This document shows positions 13,596-25,945 of a DNA stretch of 64,000 bases, in pieces. How positions within the stretch are numbered: position 1 is the stretch's first letter; every line of letters starts with the position of its first letter. The notes under the pieces are model-generated. The model saw only the letters and a program-made list of their open reading frames with translations. It made no database searches and had not been told where the DNA came from. The translations under genes and the position numbers were made by a program. Source of the stretch: Adiantum capillus-veneris (Eukaryota; Streptophyta; Polypodiopsida; Polypodiales; Pteridaceae); contig CM043958.1 of assembly GCA_014529385.2 (NCBI GenBank), positions 142,162,734-142,226,733 of the forward strand, read 5' to 3'.

Positions 13596-14893
13596 CACTA
13601 GTTCTGTAATTGGACACTTAAGTGTCCTGAGACACTAAAGTGTCATGTTTTTCTACCAAGTTTTGGCAATTTATTTGTCAAGCTAGAAAGAAGTTTTTTA
13701 CACCTTGCTTCTACCATAGATTAGTTATGAGGGAAAGAAAACACTTGATTTCTCTCCAAAGCAAAGTACAATCTGTATGGAGAGAATTTTGGTAAGTTCT
13801 AAGACATAAATTTAAGTAGAATTTCGCGCTGTTTTGCGAAAAAAATCATAAAATTATTATATATTTTTGTAGAGATGGCCTTTTTTATGATTATAAAAGC
13901 CAAGTGTTAGCACTTAGTGTAACAAAACAATGGAATGAACTCCAAAGACAAGTTTTCAAGTCACATGCAAGTTATATACATAACTTCATACTTGCCACGT
14001 GCTGAATAAGAGCATAATTTTGGTCTTTCAAAGGTCCCCTCATAAAATTGGTACTATTCTAGTGTAATTTGACAACTACAAATGACTTTATATATTTAAA
14101 CTAAGAAACTACATATTTTTTGGCTCCTTAACTCAATTAAATCTTGTTGCTTGAACTCTATCTTAAATTCTTTATCATGCAAAAACTCTTGAAAATCTTG
14201 AGTTCGCCATAATAACATTGAAACCAAGGTTTTAAGCACCCCAATTGTGTATGTACCACGTACTTTGATACATTTAGTGGATCTACATGGAAAGTTTGAT
14301 ATTATTTGAGGTTTTGAATGCTTATGTCTCAAGAATGAAAATATAAAAGTTTTCTCTTATGCAGTTTTGAATATTTAAAATGATCCAATAATTGTTGCAT
14401 ACCAAAGCTCTTCTACTTGCCACCTTGAGTGCTCAATGGAAAGGGCAAGCAATGTATCACTTTATAAAACTCACAAATACATCAGAAACATACAACGATA
14501 TGCTTGAAATGACCATATCAAACACATGGAACTTTCCTTTATTTTACACACTCCAAAGTCAATCTTTTTGCACATGAAACTTTCAATTATCTATAGAAAA
14601 ATTGTGGAAGAGACCTAAAATTTTTTACAAGGTCGCTTCATTTTTTCTTGTGCTTATAAATGCGATTTCTTCAAAGCATCAATCGAAGTCTTACCAGGGT
14701 CAACTTGATGAGTATAGTTCTTGATCATGATAGATTCTAAAATACAAGGTTATATCTTTAAAAGACCCTCTACCTAACATATTTAAGCATATACAGAGGG
14801 TTTTCTTAAATAAACCATCTAATGCAAGTAGCATTTAATTTGAATTTGTTCAAAAAGGACACTTAAAGTGTCCTGTTTTGGTACCAAACTAGT
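13596..14893. mobile_element. Non-autonomous TIR element (CACTA-like ends), 1.3 kb
   Basis: The left end CACTAGTTCTGTAATTGG and the right end, read on the minus strand as CACTAGTTTGGTACCAAAAC, are inverted repeats, and both lie next to TTAA. Just inside each end is a palindrome, GGACACTTAAGTGTCC on the left and a one-base-longer version on the right, with a further GACACT..AGTGTC on the left. Subterminal repeats of this kind are typical of CACTA elements, whose TIRs begin CACTA. CACTA elements make 3-bp duplications, however, and the flanks are symmetric TTAA, so superfamily assignment is tentative. No transposase ORF is present. Confidence 0.55.
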
Positions 14894-15850
14894 GTTAAGG
14901 TCGAATTTTCGAAAAGTTTTGTATGTAGCAAACGTAGTTCTAAACAGAAGGAATATTAGTTCTTTCAGTATTTTAAGATTCCATCGTTTTGATGCTCATT
15001 TTAGCCCATAGATTAAGGAAAATTTGGAAAAATGTTGATTTACATCGAAATTGCCAGCTCGCAAATTAATTTTTGGAGAATCCGAGCAGGATGTGACTTT
15101 TCGGTGCCACACAGTTGTCAAAGAAGATAACGAGGTGAACAACTTCATGTGAGTAGAGTCCGAACATATTCGGAGCCGTTTGGGAGCTACGGGCCATTGA
15201 AAATGGCCAAAAATTCAGGACTTAAAAAAAAGTTTTCTAATTCTTTTACATTTGCACTTATGGGATATTAGTAGTGCCGTTTTTGTGGTCGAGTACAAGG
15301 CATCTCTTTTCAACCCTATTTTTGCCTTGCATTTCTAAAGACAAGAGTCAATTACAAAAATAACTACTTTTAGGCTAGCTATTCCAAGGAGACGGTCTCT
15401 GTCATCAGAAGAGGCTGCACGATTGTGATTGGGATTGAAAGTGCAATTGTGATTGTTATTGCGAGTGTGTGTGGGATTGTGATTGAGAACGAGATAGCTT
15501 GGGGGTGATCAAGAGATTATGACATGAGCTAAGCTCTTTCTGTGATCTTTATATACATCAATACAGATTCTTTATTTCGCCTGCCTATTTTGTGCACTAT
15601 ATCACTTTTTTGTCTTTTTAACTATTTCACACCCCCGTGTCACGTCCGAAAGGGGCATTTCCATGTGGGTGGAGGGAAAAAACAAAGTCCATACATCCAT
15701 GGATCAAGGTTGGAAAACAAGCAGCAAGATCCAAGTGCTATGTGATACATCTATAATAGAGATAAGATGGAGTCGACCATAGCTCTAGTGACGGAGTAGA
15801 ATCCACTTAATGTCTTGGTCCGACTCTTCCATTCGGTACACTTTTGGACA
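14894..15850. other. Non-coding, no gene recognised
   Basis: AT-rich. Contains an imperfect run of gattgtgattg-type units near 15,425-15,490. No ORF is supported. Confidence 0.4.
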
Positions 15851-15886
15851 ATTTATAAATCAAGGATTGAGGCCTCCTTAATTAAT

Positions 15887-16390
15887 TGTTGGAGAACTTC
15901 TGTAGCTCTCCTAAGATCAAATTGTAGCAAAAGGAGAGCATTTGTGATTGGAGTACTATAGACATATGAGTTTCGATGAACCCATATGAGCCATACAAAT
16001 AGAGATCTGATCTTAAAATGAACTCCTTCCATATGATTTGTTGGATGAGTAGGTTGAGTTTTTTTTTTGCAAAGGTTCCAAGAATTGTTTGTTAAAAGGG
16101 TAGGTAAAAAAAGAGACAATACTTGATAGATTTCACCTCTCCCTAGCATTTGGGGCATAGTCCATCACCCCTTCCAATTCTTCGAGATCTCTATCCCAAT
16201 CCAAAGCCTTGATGGAGCATAATCCATAGCAGGTAATTGTGCTTAGCACCCCTTGGAAAAGCCCAAAGAGTCTTAAACCTACATGTCCCTTGACGAGAAT
16301 TCCATGCAATTGACCAATTGGAATTGAGCCTTTTCTTCAATTGGGAAGACACATTCAAGACCTTGGAGAACTACTTATATATGTCAAAAC
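15887..16390 (-). pseudogene. Possible LINE reverse-transcriptase tail (zf-RVT-like) relic
   Basis: Conceptual translation with stops gives SKVLNVSSQLKKRLN near 16,350, then CPKC*GEVKSIKYCLFF near 16,150. This matches the CPxC...E(T/S)xxHxLFxC pattern of the zinc-binding segment after plant L1-type reverse transcriptases. Several in-frame stops occur. The N-terminal side (16.4-16.7 kb) is too decayed to assign. An unrelated cysteine-rich coincidence is possible. Confidence 0.35.
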
Positions 16391-17776
16391 ACAATTGAGT
16401 AAGAGTGCAACATAAGTGTTAACTAGCATGTTGAAGTGCTGCCAAACTACTTGCCTTGTATACAATAATGTCAAGAGTAGATTGTAAGATATGGAACGAG
16501 GCACATATTTCTTCTTCCGACATCCACCCATGATTCATATAGATGTCCTTTATGGATCGAATTCTTGCTTTGAAGAAAGTGTGAGGCCTCATGTATGTCC
16601 TTATACTCATTTGTTTTGCTTGGTGTACATACCAAATAGAATCTTGGGGAGTGGTCTTTTAGCTTCAAGCTCAAGTAGAAAATGACACATCTACCAAAAG
16701 ATGGAGTATACATTAAGCAACAAATATCACTAAAAAAGCTTCACTTTGCAAATAACCTGTGTAAAACCATCATAAGGAACCTCTGAAATACAATTTCAAC
16801 TAGATGTTCAATGGTGCCTCAAGTGTGGGTAGCAAAAATATCATTTCAATTTTTTTGCAAATGTAGAAAATTGATAAAATTCAAATGACCAAAAGTTGCA
16901 AATCATAGTTTTCTAAAACAACCTCAATGTTGGACTATGAGGATCAATACATGTGATATGCATGCCGAACGACCATGAAGTAGTACATGTGCTATGCATC
17001 TCTCTCAAACTAAATTGACAATATACACTAAACATAGGAGCAAGAACATGTGTATTCCATAATCCAATGGAAGGGCTAAATGAATACTTGAGGGGGTCAT
17101 CCATAATATGTTACTATGGCACATGAGTTCAACATAAGGGGATTTTAAATCGTAGATTTTACCTTTAGTTAACTTATACAAGGGTACCAGACAAAAGAGG
17201 TTTACACATATTGAATAGGAAATGGGTGTATAATTCATTCATGGAAAATTTACAGGCAAGGGTTTTTTAAATAGCCTTTGAACACACTTGATACAAATGG
17301 TTTGCATGTAGTCCCTCTTGAAAGAGGTTATATCATTTGTTTGCATGTGCTACTATGTGGGAAATTGTCAAATGGGTTTAGCAAGTTTTGAATTGGAACG
17401 ACATCTAATGGTCATCATTTTCCAATTAATGGATTTATCCGGTCACACTTGGTACACCCATGGTTTCAAAAGGAGTTTTCAAGACTCAACCCCACCATCT
17501 ACATGATTTAAAAGAAGATTGATAGAAATCTTGAATTTTTTCAATTTTATTAGTAACACTTTAAAACTTTTTCAGCTACAAGACTTCAAATCTGCAACAA
17601 TCATTGATTTGAAACCTGTTCTTTTCATTACTTCCCAACATTGTTTTTTGGTACAACATCCTGCAAATAAAGATTATAGACCTTTCTTTTCTGGATTTTT
17701 CAGAAGCAAATAGTAATATTCATGAGATATTATAACTATCATAACCTAGTGATTTTGGTCAAAAGGGCAAGAAAAC
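16391..17776. other. Non-coding, AT-rich, no gene recognised
   Basis: Short ORFs only, with no domain or motif I can support. It lies between the LINE-like relic and the Copia RT relic and is probably older transposon debris. Confidence 0.35.
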
Positions 17777-18129
17777 AAGGTGTGTAGGCTTAAGAAGGCA
17801 TTGTATGACTTAAATCAAGATTCACAAGCATAGTATGAAAAGATTCGTACTTATTCAGATGCACCTGGCTTTCAAAATAGTCCAATTGAGAGCACTTTGT
17901 ATGTCAATCCTATAGATGATGTATTTCTAATCATTGTGCTCTATGTGGATGACAGTTTCTTACTATACCAAATGAGGAATAAATTGTTGATTTAAGGCTG
18001 GTTTGAATGTATCTTTTGAGATGTTAGGTTTGGGGCTTATATTAATCTCTACAAATACACTTCAAGTAGGTTGATGGAGTAATTTCTTTGTGCTAAACTA
18101 AGTGTATTGAGACACTATTTCATAGATTC
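17777..18129 (+). pseudogene. Copia reverse-transcriptase relic
   Basis: The translation KVCRLKKALYDLNQDSQA* is followed by YEKIRTYSDAPGFQNSPIES, then LIIVLYVDDS. This is the canonical Ty1/Copia RT region (RLKKALYGLKQAPRAWY...LYVDD), with the catalytic YVDD kept. Past a stop at about 17,994 and a frame change it continues as IHFKxVDGVISLCxTKCIETLFHRF-like residues. The fragment ends exactly where the chromovirus LTR begins at 18,130, so the LTR element probably inserted into it or deleted its remainder. It belongs to a different copy from the Copia relic at 30-32 kb, which is on the other strand. Confidence 0.7.
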
Positions 18130-19706
18130 TGTAATGGAAATGGCCTATGAACTTTGAGAGTAGCGGAAATTAGAAGAAGCACTTTTGTGGAGTTACTTTG
18201 TGAGCATAGAGGGTGAACTTAATTGATGGTAGCAACATTAACATAGCATTTAGTTAACTTGGCATGAACAATACTTTTGCAAGAGAGAGAGTTTAGAGAA
18301 CATGACAACAGTTGAGGACCGGATTTATGTGGATCCGGTCCCCCCTCCAATAGGCATTTGTACTATAGTTTCTCCCATCAAGAGAGACTTGGTACAATAC
18401 AATCTTTGTGTTCCTTGTGACCTAGGTGATGCAATGAAGATGGAAAGCTTCATGCATCACAAGCATAACATAAACTTTGTGGAAACTATTAACTATCCCA
18501 AGCCTCACTCCCAAGGCCTCAAACACCTTCGAAAGTGGAGACAGCTAGTGGAGAATGAGGGTAGGGAAGAGGAAGAAGAAACATTTCATAGGAGAAAGAA
18601 TTAGTTCCTCACTTATCATCACTCTCCTTGTTAGCATACATAATAGTATAGTAATGAAGATGGATAAGATGGCAAGCTTAAGCATTGAAGCATGGCTCTT
18701 GGTTGGATTTGCATTCCATAGCCAAGAGTGTTGGTGTAGGCTCTCAACTTCTCTACTAGGTTGGAGAAGGAGATGGAGCTCTTGCACTTTGCACTTCACA
18801 CAAGCAGAGTGTGTGTGTGAGAGTATACCCCTCAAGCATGCCCCCTAATTGCTTTGGTCGACCCCCTCTTCTAGCACAAGCTTGAAGCTCATTGGACCCC
18901 TGCAAGCCTGGCCAATCACATGCAGGATGCATATCAAGCAAGCATGCTAGCCTTGGGATAGGTGTCCCCCTTTTCCCTTTGGGAGAGAGGACTTGATAAA
19001 TACAAAAACAATTAATTAAGTCTACTAATTTACCATTGGACCCCTTGGGAGGCTAACCAATAGGCTTTAGGCACACCATGAGGGCCACATGAGGAGCAAC
19101 TTGACAATTTTCCTTTTGATTTCTTTGTCCAAGCTTGCCTTGTGTGAGGGGGTGTGTGTTCTCTCTCTAGAAGGGCTTGCCCCCTCCTTGTAGGGATAGT
19201 TGTTGGCTTTTGTGGAACACCTTCCCCTCAAGCACCTTAGTCAACAAGCATGACAAACCACCTGAAACTTGGGTCATGTTCCCACAAGCATCTCAAGCTC
19301 CCTAGTCGGCAAGCACCTCAAGCACCTTAGTCAAAAAGCACAACAAGCACCTCAAGCACCTTATTCATCAAGCACGACAGGCACCTCAAGCTTGGGTCGT
19401 GTTCCCACCTCAATCTCAACCCTAGCTTACCTAAGGTCAACCTAAGGTCAAAATACTTTTTAACACTAACCTTTGGAGGTCTTCAATGAAGCCAACCCTA
19501 AGGTCTTTTAAGATCCATTGGTTAGCCTTGCTCTCTAACAGACCATCTCTCATTTGGACCCCTTTTACCATTGGCCCCATGGTGAGATAGATTTGTAAGC
19601 ACGTGTCTATATTCTAAACCCTGGTTCCCGTTTATTCTCCCACATTAAATGATCATTTTAATATGAGAAAATAATTTGGGTTGGTTAAGTGTTAGATTTT
19701 ATGACA
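18130..19706 (-). repeat. 3' LTR of the chromovirus (1,577 bp)
   Basis: On the minus strand it starts TGTCATAAAATC three bases after a purine tract (caagagagagg) and ends near GGCCATTTCCATTACA. The same sequence, visibly diverged, occurs in reverse at 27,720-29,329, with matching ends TGTCATAA and TGTTACA. That comparison sets the boundaries. ORFs in it are spurious. No 5' partner LTR exists in the window. Confidence 0.65.
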
Positions 19707-21374
19707 TTACCTCTCTCTTGAAATCATAGTCGTCCTCGATTATGAGGTAGAAGAGATAAAGCCTTAGTCATTAGTCAATCTTGCTTAGCGGATATAGAGG
19801 ATCCCTTTTTACCCTACGACGTCTTTCCAAGATGGATGACTAATCCATTTGGTGCTTGGGAGACATAGCTTCCGCAAGCATGTGTGCTCTTTAGTCCATT
19901 TCATTCTCCCAAGTAGAGTGCCAAATTCTACTTGGTGTTTGAGAGATGTCGTCATCACAAACATGATTCTAAGTATGCATACTATTTAAATTTGTGCACA
20001 ATAAAAAAAGAGAATTATTATTATACAAAAAAAACATTGGTCATTTAAAAGAAATTTGTACATTTTCTTACTCTAGCTAATGTAGCATTGTAAGCATTGA
20101 CAAGGTTCATACAATCCTTAAGCTATATTACTTGCATCCAGCTAGCATCTTCAAAAGGATTATTTTTGAACTTAATAACATACCGTCGAATAATCTTACC
20201 ATGTCGTAGTACCTTGTCTTCATGCTGAAGGATAGCTTCTTGGTCTTCGATTTCGGGAGGGTCTTCAATAATTGGTTCACTTGGTGGCTCTCCTTTGTAG
20301 GGCTTAAGTAGGCTCACATGAAAAGCATTGTGTATGAGCCAATGGTTGGGCAACTTGAGTTGATAATCCATCTCATTGATTGGCTTCAAGATTTGAAAAC
20401 GACCATAGTATCTTTTTGCTAATTTAGCATAATACTTTTGATGGCCCGTAGGATTTTTTCCTGTCGTTTGCCTCAATCAAGCCTTAGGAAACTTAAGTAA
20501 GACCCAATCATTTTCTTTGAACGTTAAGGCCCTTCTGTGCTTGTCAGCATCAACTTTTTGCCTTTGTTGAGAGATGGATATAGCCTCCTTAATCTTTTGA
20601 AAAGATTCTTGTAGGTCATGGCTATACTCATCACAACGAAGATCTTCCCATGTACTTTGAGTAGCAAGGGACTTTTAGGTCTTCCCTCAATGATTTCAAA
20701 AGGTGCTTTTTCCATAGAAGTATGTAGAGTATTATTGTACGCATACTCTACAAGGGGTAAGTACTTTTCTCATGTAAGTGTTGATCTACTTCGATAACAT
20801 AAGTCTTTAGTAGATCGAGTATCGTAAGATTGGCTATCTCACTTTGGCCATCTGTTTGTGGGTGATAGGCCAAAGAGAAATTCAATCTTGTACCTAGATT
20901 TTCAAAGAGACCTTTCCTGAAATTGCTGGTCATTCTAGGATCTCTATCTAACATGATGGATGTTGGTAATCCATGGTGTTTGAAAATATGTGATATGAAG
21001 AGGGTTGCCATTTGGTGTCCCTTGATAGTCTTTTTGATAGGAATAAAGTGTGCTTGCTTGCTAAACCTGTTGACTATTGTCCATATTCCTGTATTCCCAT
21101 GGATAGACTTGGATAATCCAAAGATAAAATCCATGGATAAACTCTCCCATGGTGAATTAGGGGTGGGAAATGGCTGGAGTAATCCAGGTTTCTTCCCTCT
21201 ATCATACTTAGTCTTTTGGCATACCACACATTTTGAAACATACTCTTGTTTCATGGTAGGCCAATAGAAGCACGTCTCTACTCCTCGAAGAGTAGGTTGA
21301 ATGCCTCTATACCCCGCATAGAGAGGACCATGGGATTCATACATGACTTTCTCATGAAGGGAGTGGATAACACA
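19707..21374 (-). pseudogene. Chromovirus integrase with C-terminal chromodomain, and 3' UTR
   Basis: Translated on the minus strand from 21,374: the zinc-binding region (YWPTMKQEYVSKCVVCQ), the catalytic core with SMDFIFGL, LDRDPRMTS and QTDGQSEIAN (the D, D and E neighbourhoods), then a decayed stretch 20.48-20.75 kb. The C-terminus is IHNAFHVSLLKPY followed by a chromodomain-like module (EDKVLRHGKIIRRYVIKFKN, then EDASWMQ), ending at 20,123. The chromodomain places the element in the chromoviruses, whose integrase is thought to target chromatin marks. 19,707-20,122 is 3' UTR plus polypurine tract. The N-terminal part lies beyond the Copia insertion, from 25,951 onwards. Confidence 0.85.
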
Positions 21375-21632
21375 TGATGGGGAGGAGTTGGGAGCACAAT
21401 GGAAGAAGAATACGCACGCACACACTCACACACACACCACCATAGCCACACACAGGTTCAAGGGGGAGAGCCAACGTACTGTATGCTCCCTTTCTTTCTT
21501 CTCTTATCTTATGCACTAAGGCACAATAAACATTGTACATAGTGTTAGTGGCTCATACAAGTGTATAGTTGTACACTTAGGGTTCGTGCAGTTAGTGATG
21601 GGCGGTCGGTCACATGGACATTAAACCTAACA
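21375..21632 (-). repeat. Copia 3' LTR (258 bp)
   Basis: Direct repeat of 25,687-25,945, with inverted TGTTAG-type ends on the minus strand. It contains a CA-rich segment (cacacactcacacacacacc). Confidence 0.95.
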
Positions 21633-21687
21633 TTCTCCCACTTGATGGCCAATGTGGGAGACTATAAAAATGGAAGAGCACCACTCT

Positions 21688-24600
21688 TCACCCAATGCCC
21701 ATCAACTCACAACAGTGTTGAAATTGATGGCTGGAGAGACTCTTAGTGAGTGCATCCGCTGTGTTCTCTGACGTAGGAATTTTCACTAAATCAAGTCTCT
21801 TGTTTGCCAGGCATTCACGCAGACTGAAGTGATAGCGCACATCAATGTGTTTCGTTCTGGAATGAAACACTGGATTGTTAGCCAAGGCAATAGCACTTTG
21901 ACTCTCACAATGAAGAATTGGTGTACACTGCTCCAATCCAAGATCTTTCACTAGGCGAGCAAGCCAAATAGCTTCTTTGCATGCTTCACTCAATGCAACA
22001 TACTCTGCCTCTGTGGTAGAAATGGATGTACAATCTTGAAGAACAGATCTCCAAGATATAGCAGAACCAGCAAATGTGTAAATCCAACCTGTTGTTGATT
22101 TACGACTTTCAACACAGCCTGCATAGTCACTGTCTACAAATCCTTGAATGGATGACTCTCCACGACCATAGCGTAATTGTCTATCTGCAGTGCCACTCAA
22201 GTATCTGAGAATCGACTTGACAGCATCCCAATGCTTTTTACTAGGTTTAGATGTAAATCTGCTTACAACTCCCACTGCATGTGCAATGTCAGGTCTTGTA
22301 GCCACCATGGCATACATGAGACTACCACAAGCTGAAGCATAAGGAATTTTAGCCATCGTAGCTTTTTCCTCAGCAGATTTGGGACAATCGTTCTTGCTAA
22401 GTTTCAAATATGCAAGCAATGGAGTACTCAAGGCCTTCCCCTTCTGCATATTGAAACGATCAAGAACCTTGTGCACATACTCTTTTTGAGAAAGGTACAA
22501 CAACCTCTTCTTACAATCACGAGTAATGCACATACCCAAAATGTGATTGGCTTCACCTAAATCTTTCATGTCAAATTGACTTTTCAGCTTAGTTTTCAAG
22601 TCAGCAATGTCCTTCTTAGAATGACCAGCAATAAGCATGTCATCTACATAAACGATAAGCATAATAACCTGTCCATTTGGTTGTCTTTTCATGTAAAGAC
22701 ATGGATCCTCATTACTGCGCTTATAGCCTAGGGAACGCATAAATGCATCAAACTTTTGATACCATTGTCTGGACAATTGCTTCAAGCCATAGAGACTTTT
22801 CAGAAGCTTACAGACCAAATGTTCCTTGCCCTTGAGCACAAACCCTTCAAGTTGCTGCATATAAATCTCTTCCTCAAGATCACCATGTAAGAAAGCTGTA
22901 ATGATATCCATTTGATCAAGCTCCATATCTTCAGTGGCAACCAAAGCAAGCAACATTCTTAGTGTCATCATCTTGACCACTGGAGAAAAGATTTCATGGA
23001 AATCTACACCATATTCTTGCTTGAAACCTTTGGCCACTAAACGAGCTTTGTAATTCTCAACATTGAATGCAATCTTCTTCTTGTAAACCCATTTACAAGG
23101 CAAACCTTTCCTACCTTTTGGCAATGGAACAAGTTCCCATGTTTTGTTTTTTGCAATACTGGATAGCTCCCTCTTCATAGCATGTTCCCACTGAACCTTA
23201 TCATTGGCTAGCATAGCCTCTTTGTAACAAGAAGGCTCACCACTATCTGTCAGCAACACAAAGTCCACGCCTTCTGGCTGATGTGAGACTCTTTGAGATC
23301 TCTTGGGCTGATGAGAGCTTGTACTAGCCTTCGTAGTAATTGGCTCTGGAGCTATCTGTACAGGAGGTGATACATCGGAAAACGTCACTTTCCAAAATTC
23401 AACCTCTTTCGTTGGCTGCCTATGTATCTTGGTCTCATTGAAGACAACATCACTTCTACGGATTATTGATCGACTTTCCAGATCCCATAAACGATAGCCA
23501 AATTGACCATCTACACCATAGCCAATAAAGATGCATTTCCTGGACTTAGGGTCAAGCTTAGCACGCAACTCCTTGGGTACATGTGCATAAGCTTTGCAGC
23601 CAAATGTACAAAGTTTTTCATAAGACAACTTATACCATAACTCCAAAGGTACACGAAACTGTAATGAAGCATGTAGTGATCTATTGATCAAATACACAGC
23701 AGTGTATAATGCTTCAACCCAAAATGCTTGTGGTAAATTAGCCTATGATAGCATAGACATAATCCTCTCTTTGACAGTCCTATTCATTCGTTCGGCAACA
23801 CCATTTTGTGCAAGGGTATAAGGAGCTATAAACTCGCGCTTAATTCCCCTACTTGAACAGAAGTCTGCAAACTCTTTGGAGACATATTCTCCACCATTTT
23901 CTGAGCCTAAAACTTTCAACTTATGTTCAGACTGAGTTTCCACACTAGATAAGAACTTTTTGAAACAAGAAAAAGTCTCATCTTTAGACTTCATGGCATA
24001 AACCCAAACATGTCGTGTTGCATCGTCAATGAATGTAACATAATAAGACGCACCACCATGCAATTTAGAAGGCATAGGCCCACATAAATCACTATGCACA
24101 AGCTCTAAGGGCTTTTCTTCTTTGTCAAAAGACTGTGTACGATGTGCTCGTGTTTGCTTACCATATTGACAGTGCTCACAAAAGGGGAAATCAGAAAATG
24201 ATAAAGAGGGTAAGTAGCCCAAACGAGAGAGAGTTTTCATTCCCTTCTTTGACATATGACCTAACCGGCTATGCCACAAAGCAACAGTTGGCAGCTCGGT
24301 TACAGAAAAAACATTGTTCTTGTCAGATACATAAAGAGGATAAAGTGTACCAACTTTAAAACCATGGGCTAAAATAAGATGACCTTTTGCAATATGCCAA
24401 GACTGCTGATGAAAAGTGACTTTGTAACCAAATTCATCAAGACTTCCAACCGAAATCAAATTTCGTGTCAAAGCTGGAACATGACGCACATTATGTATGG
24501 TAAACCACACCCCATTTTCCATAACCATAGCAATATCACCTACGCCCACAATGTCACAAGAGTAGCTGTCACCTAGTGTAACAGTGCCAATGGTTTCCTC

Positions 24601-25596
24601 ATATGTAGTAAATCAATGCCTATGGTGTGTGACATGCAACGAAGCGTCGGAATCAAGAATCCATGTATGGGACACTTCACCACTAACAAGTAGCTCTGCT
24701 GGCATAGAACTTTGCAAAGATAGAGTTTCTTGTGCATCATAAACTACATCATTATTTTCAGTCAACATATTGATGTCTTGTGCATCACAATCATCTTGCA
24801 CTCTGTTCAGTTCTTCAATCTTAACCGAACTCTTTGGTTTCTCCTCTTTATCATCATTGTCTTTGCCTTTGCCTTTACCTTTGTCACGCTTCCAAGCATA
24901 ACAATCCTTCTTTATGTGACCAAACTTATCACAATAATGGCATTGAACATTGGGACGACGAGGAGACTTTTATCTACCCTTTGAAGCATCTCTATTGCCC
25001 TCTTTCTTGGATTCACGATTCCAAGAACGACCTTTACGCTGTTTTCCATCCTTTTGCACATAATGAGCTTCGCCATGATGTGAGCTATCCATAGCCTTGC
25101 GGTGCATTTCCTCTGACAAAAGAGAACTAGTGACATCAATGTACACTAGCGTACCATTAGGAGCAGAGTTACTGATAGCTGTGCAAAAGATATACCATGA
25201 GGGTGGCAACGAACAAAGTAAGAAGATTGCTTTCATCTCGTCATCAATATTGATCCGTTGTGCATGAATCTGGGCAAATAGAGAATCAAAGTCATTAATA
25301 TGACTAGCAACATTGGATGACTCCTTCATGCAAAGGTTAAACAGTTTTCGCATCATCAAAACCTTATTACTTGCCATATCCTTCTCATAAGTGTTGCATA
25401 ACTTTTGCCATAAAGCATAGGTAGATTCACATTCTAGCACTGAAAAGTACATTGACTCAGCAAGGTGCAATCTAATAGTAGATCTGCATAGCTCATCAAG
25501 CTCCTCCCACTGAAACTGAGTCAAATTCATCTCTTCAATCCGTGTCACATAAATAATAGGAAATTTCTGTTTCTTTTGGACAAGCACATCTTGCAT
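21688..25596 (-). pseudogene. Copia gag-pol polyprotein with three in-frame stops
   Basis: One reading frame runs from gag (NFQLWKNQMQDVL, near 25.6 kb) to the end of RNase H at 21,688, broken only by TAA 24,972-24,970, TGA 24,615-24,613 and TAG 23,745-23,743. Domains in order: UBN2-type gag; zinc knuckle CHYCDKFGHIKKDC; protease WILDSDASLHVT, where the usual DSG is DSD; GAG-pre-integrase LWHSRLGHMSKKG; integrase with HSDLCGP, LGSENGGEY (usually SDN) and NGVAERMNRT; reverse transcriptase with YVDD; RNase H. The first residues of gag usually seen before NFQLW are missing, and the ATG at about 25,596 (MQDVL) is the first inside the internal region. Altered catalytic residues plus the stops make this copy inactive. 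Confidence 0.9.
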
Positions 25597-25672
25597 CTGA
25601 TTCTTCCAAAGCTGAAAATTGTGAGTGTGTGTGAAAGTGCGCGCGCGCGAAAACGATTTCGGGGATGAAACC

Positions 25673-25684
25673 GCTCTAATACCA
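25673..25684 (-). other. Copia primer-binding site (tRNA-iMet type)
   Basis: The minus strand reads TGGTATTAGAGC two bases after the LTR. It matches the usual plant Copia site TGGTATCAGAGC at 11 of 12 bases, complementary to the 3' end of initiator methionine tRNA. Confidence 0.9.
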
Positions 25685-25686
25685 GA

Positions 25687-25945
25687 TGATGGGGAGGAGT
25701 TGGGAGCACAACGGAAGAAGAATACGCACGCACACACTCACACACACACCACCATAGCCACACACAGGTTGAAGGGGGAGAGCCAACATATTGTATGCCC
25801 CCTTTCTTTCTTCTCTTATCTTATGCACCAAGGCACAATACACATTGTACTTAGTGTTAGTGGCTCACACAAGTGTATAGCTGTACACTTAGGGTTAGTG
25901 GCAGTTAGTGATGGGCGGTCGGTCACATGGCCATTAAACCTAACA
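25687..25945 (-). repeat. Copia 5' LTR (259 bp)
   Basis: Direct repeat of 21,375-21,632. The gag frame is open back into this LTR to an ATG at 25,737, an accident of the short leader. Confidence 0.95.

Larger units (their letters stand above)
21375..25945 (-). mobile_element. Full-length Ty1/Copia retrotransposon (4,571 bp)
   Basis: Both LTRs (21,375-21,632 and 25,687-25,945) start TG and end CA on the + strand, and both flanks carry the 5-bp duplication ACACA (21,370-21,374 and 25,946-25,950). The primer site follows the 5' LTR, and a polypurine tract (minus strand caagtgggagaa, 21,633-21,644) precedes the 3' LTR. It interrupts the chromovirus between its RNase H and integrase regions: the chromovirus text before and after joins as ...HGNRLCV / VIHSLHEKVMYESHGPLYAG. 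The LTRs differ at about a dozen positions by eye, so this is an older insertion than the element at 35-51 kb. Confidence 0.95.

Noticed and set aside
18130-18300. Extension of the Copia RT relic
   Set aside because: The stretch aligns with the end of the solo LTR (ggccatt...ttaca end), so it is LTR sequence and the relic stops at 18,129.
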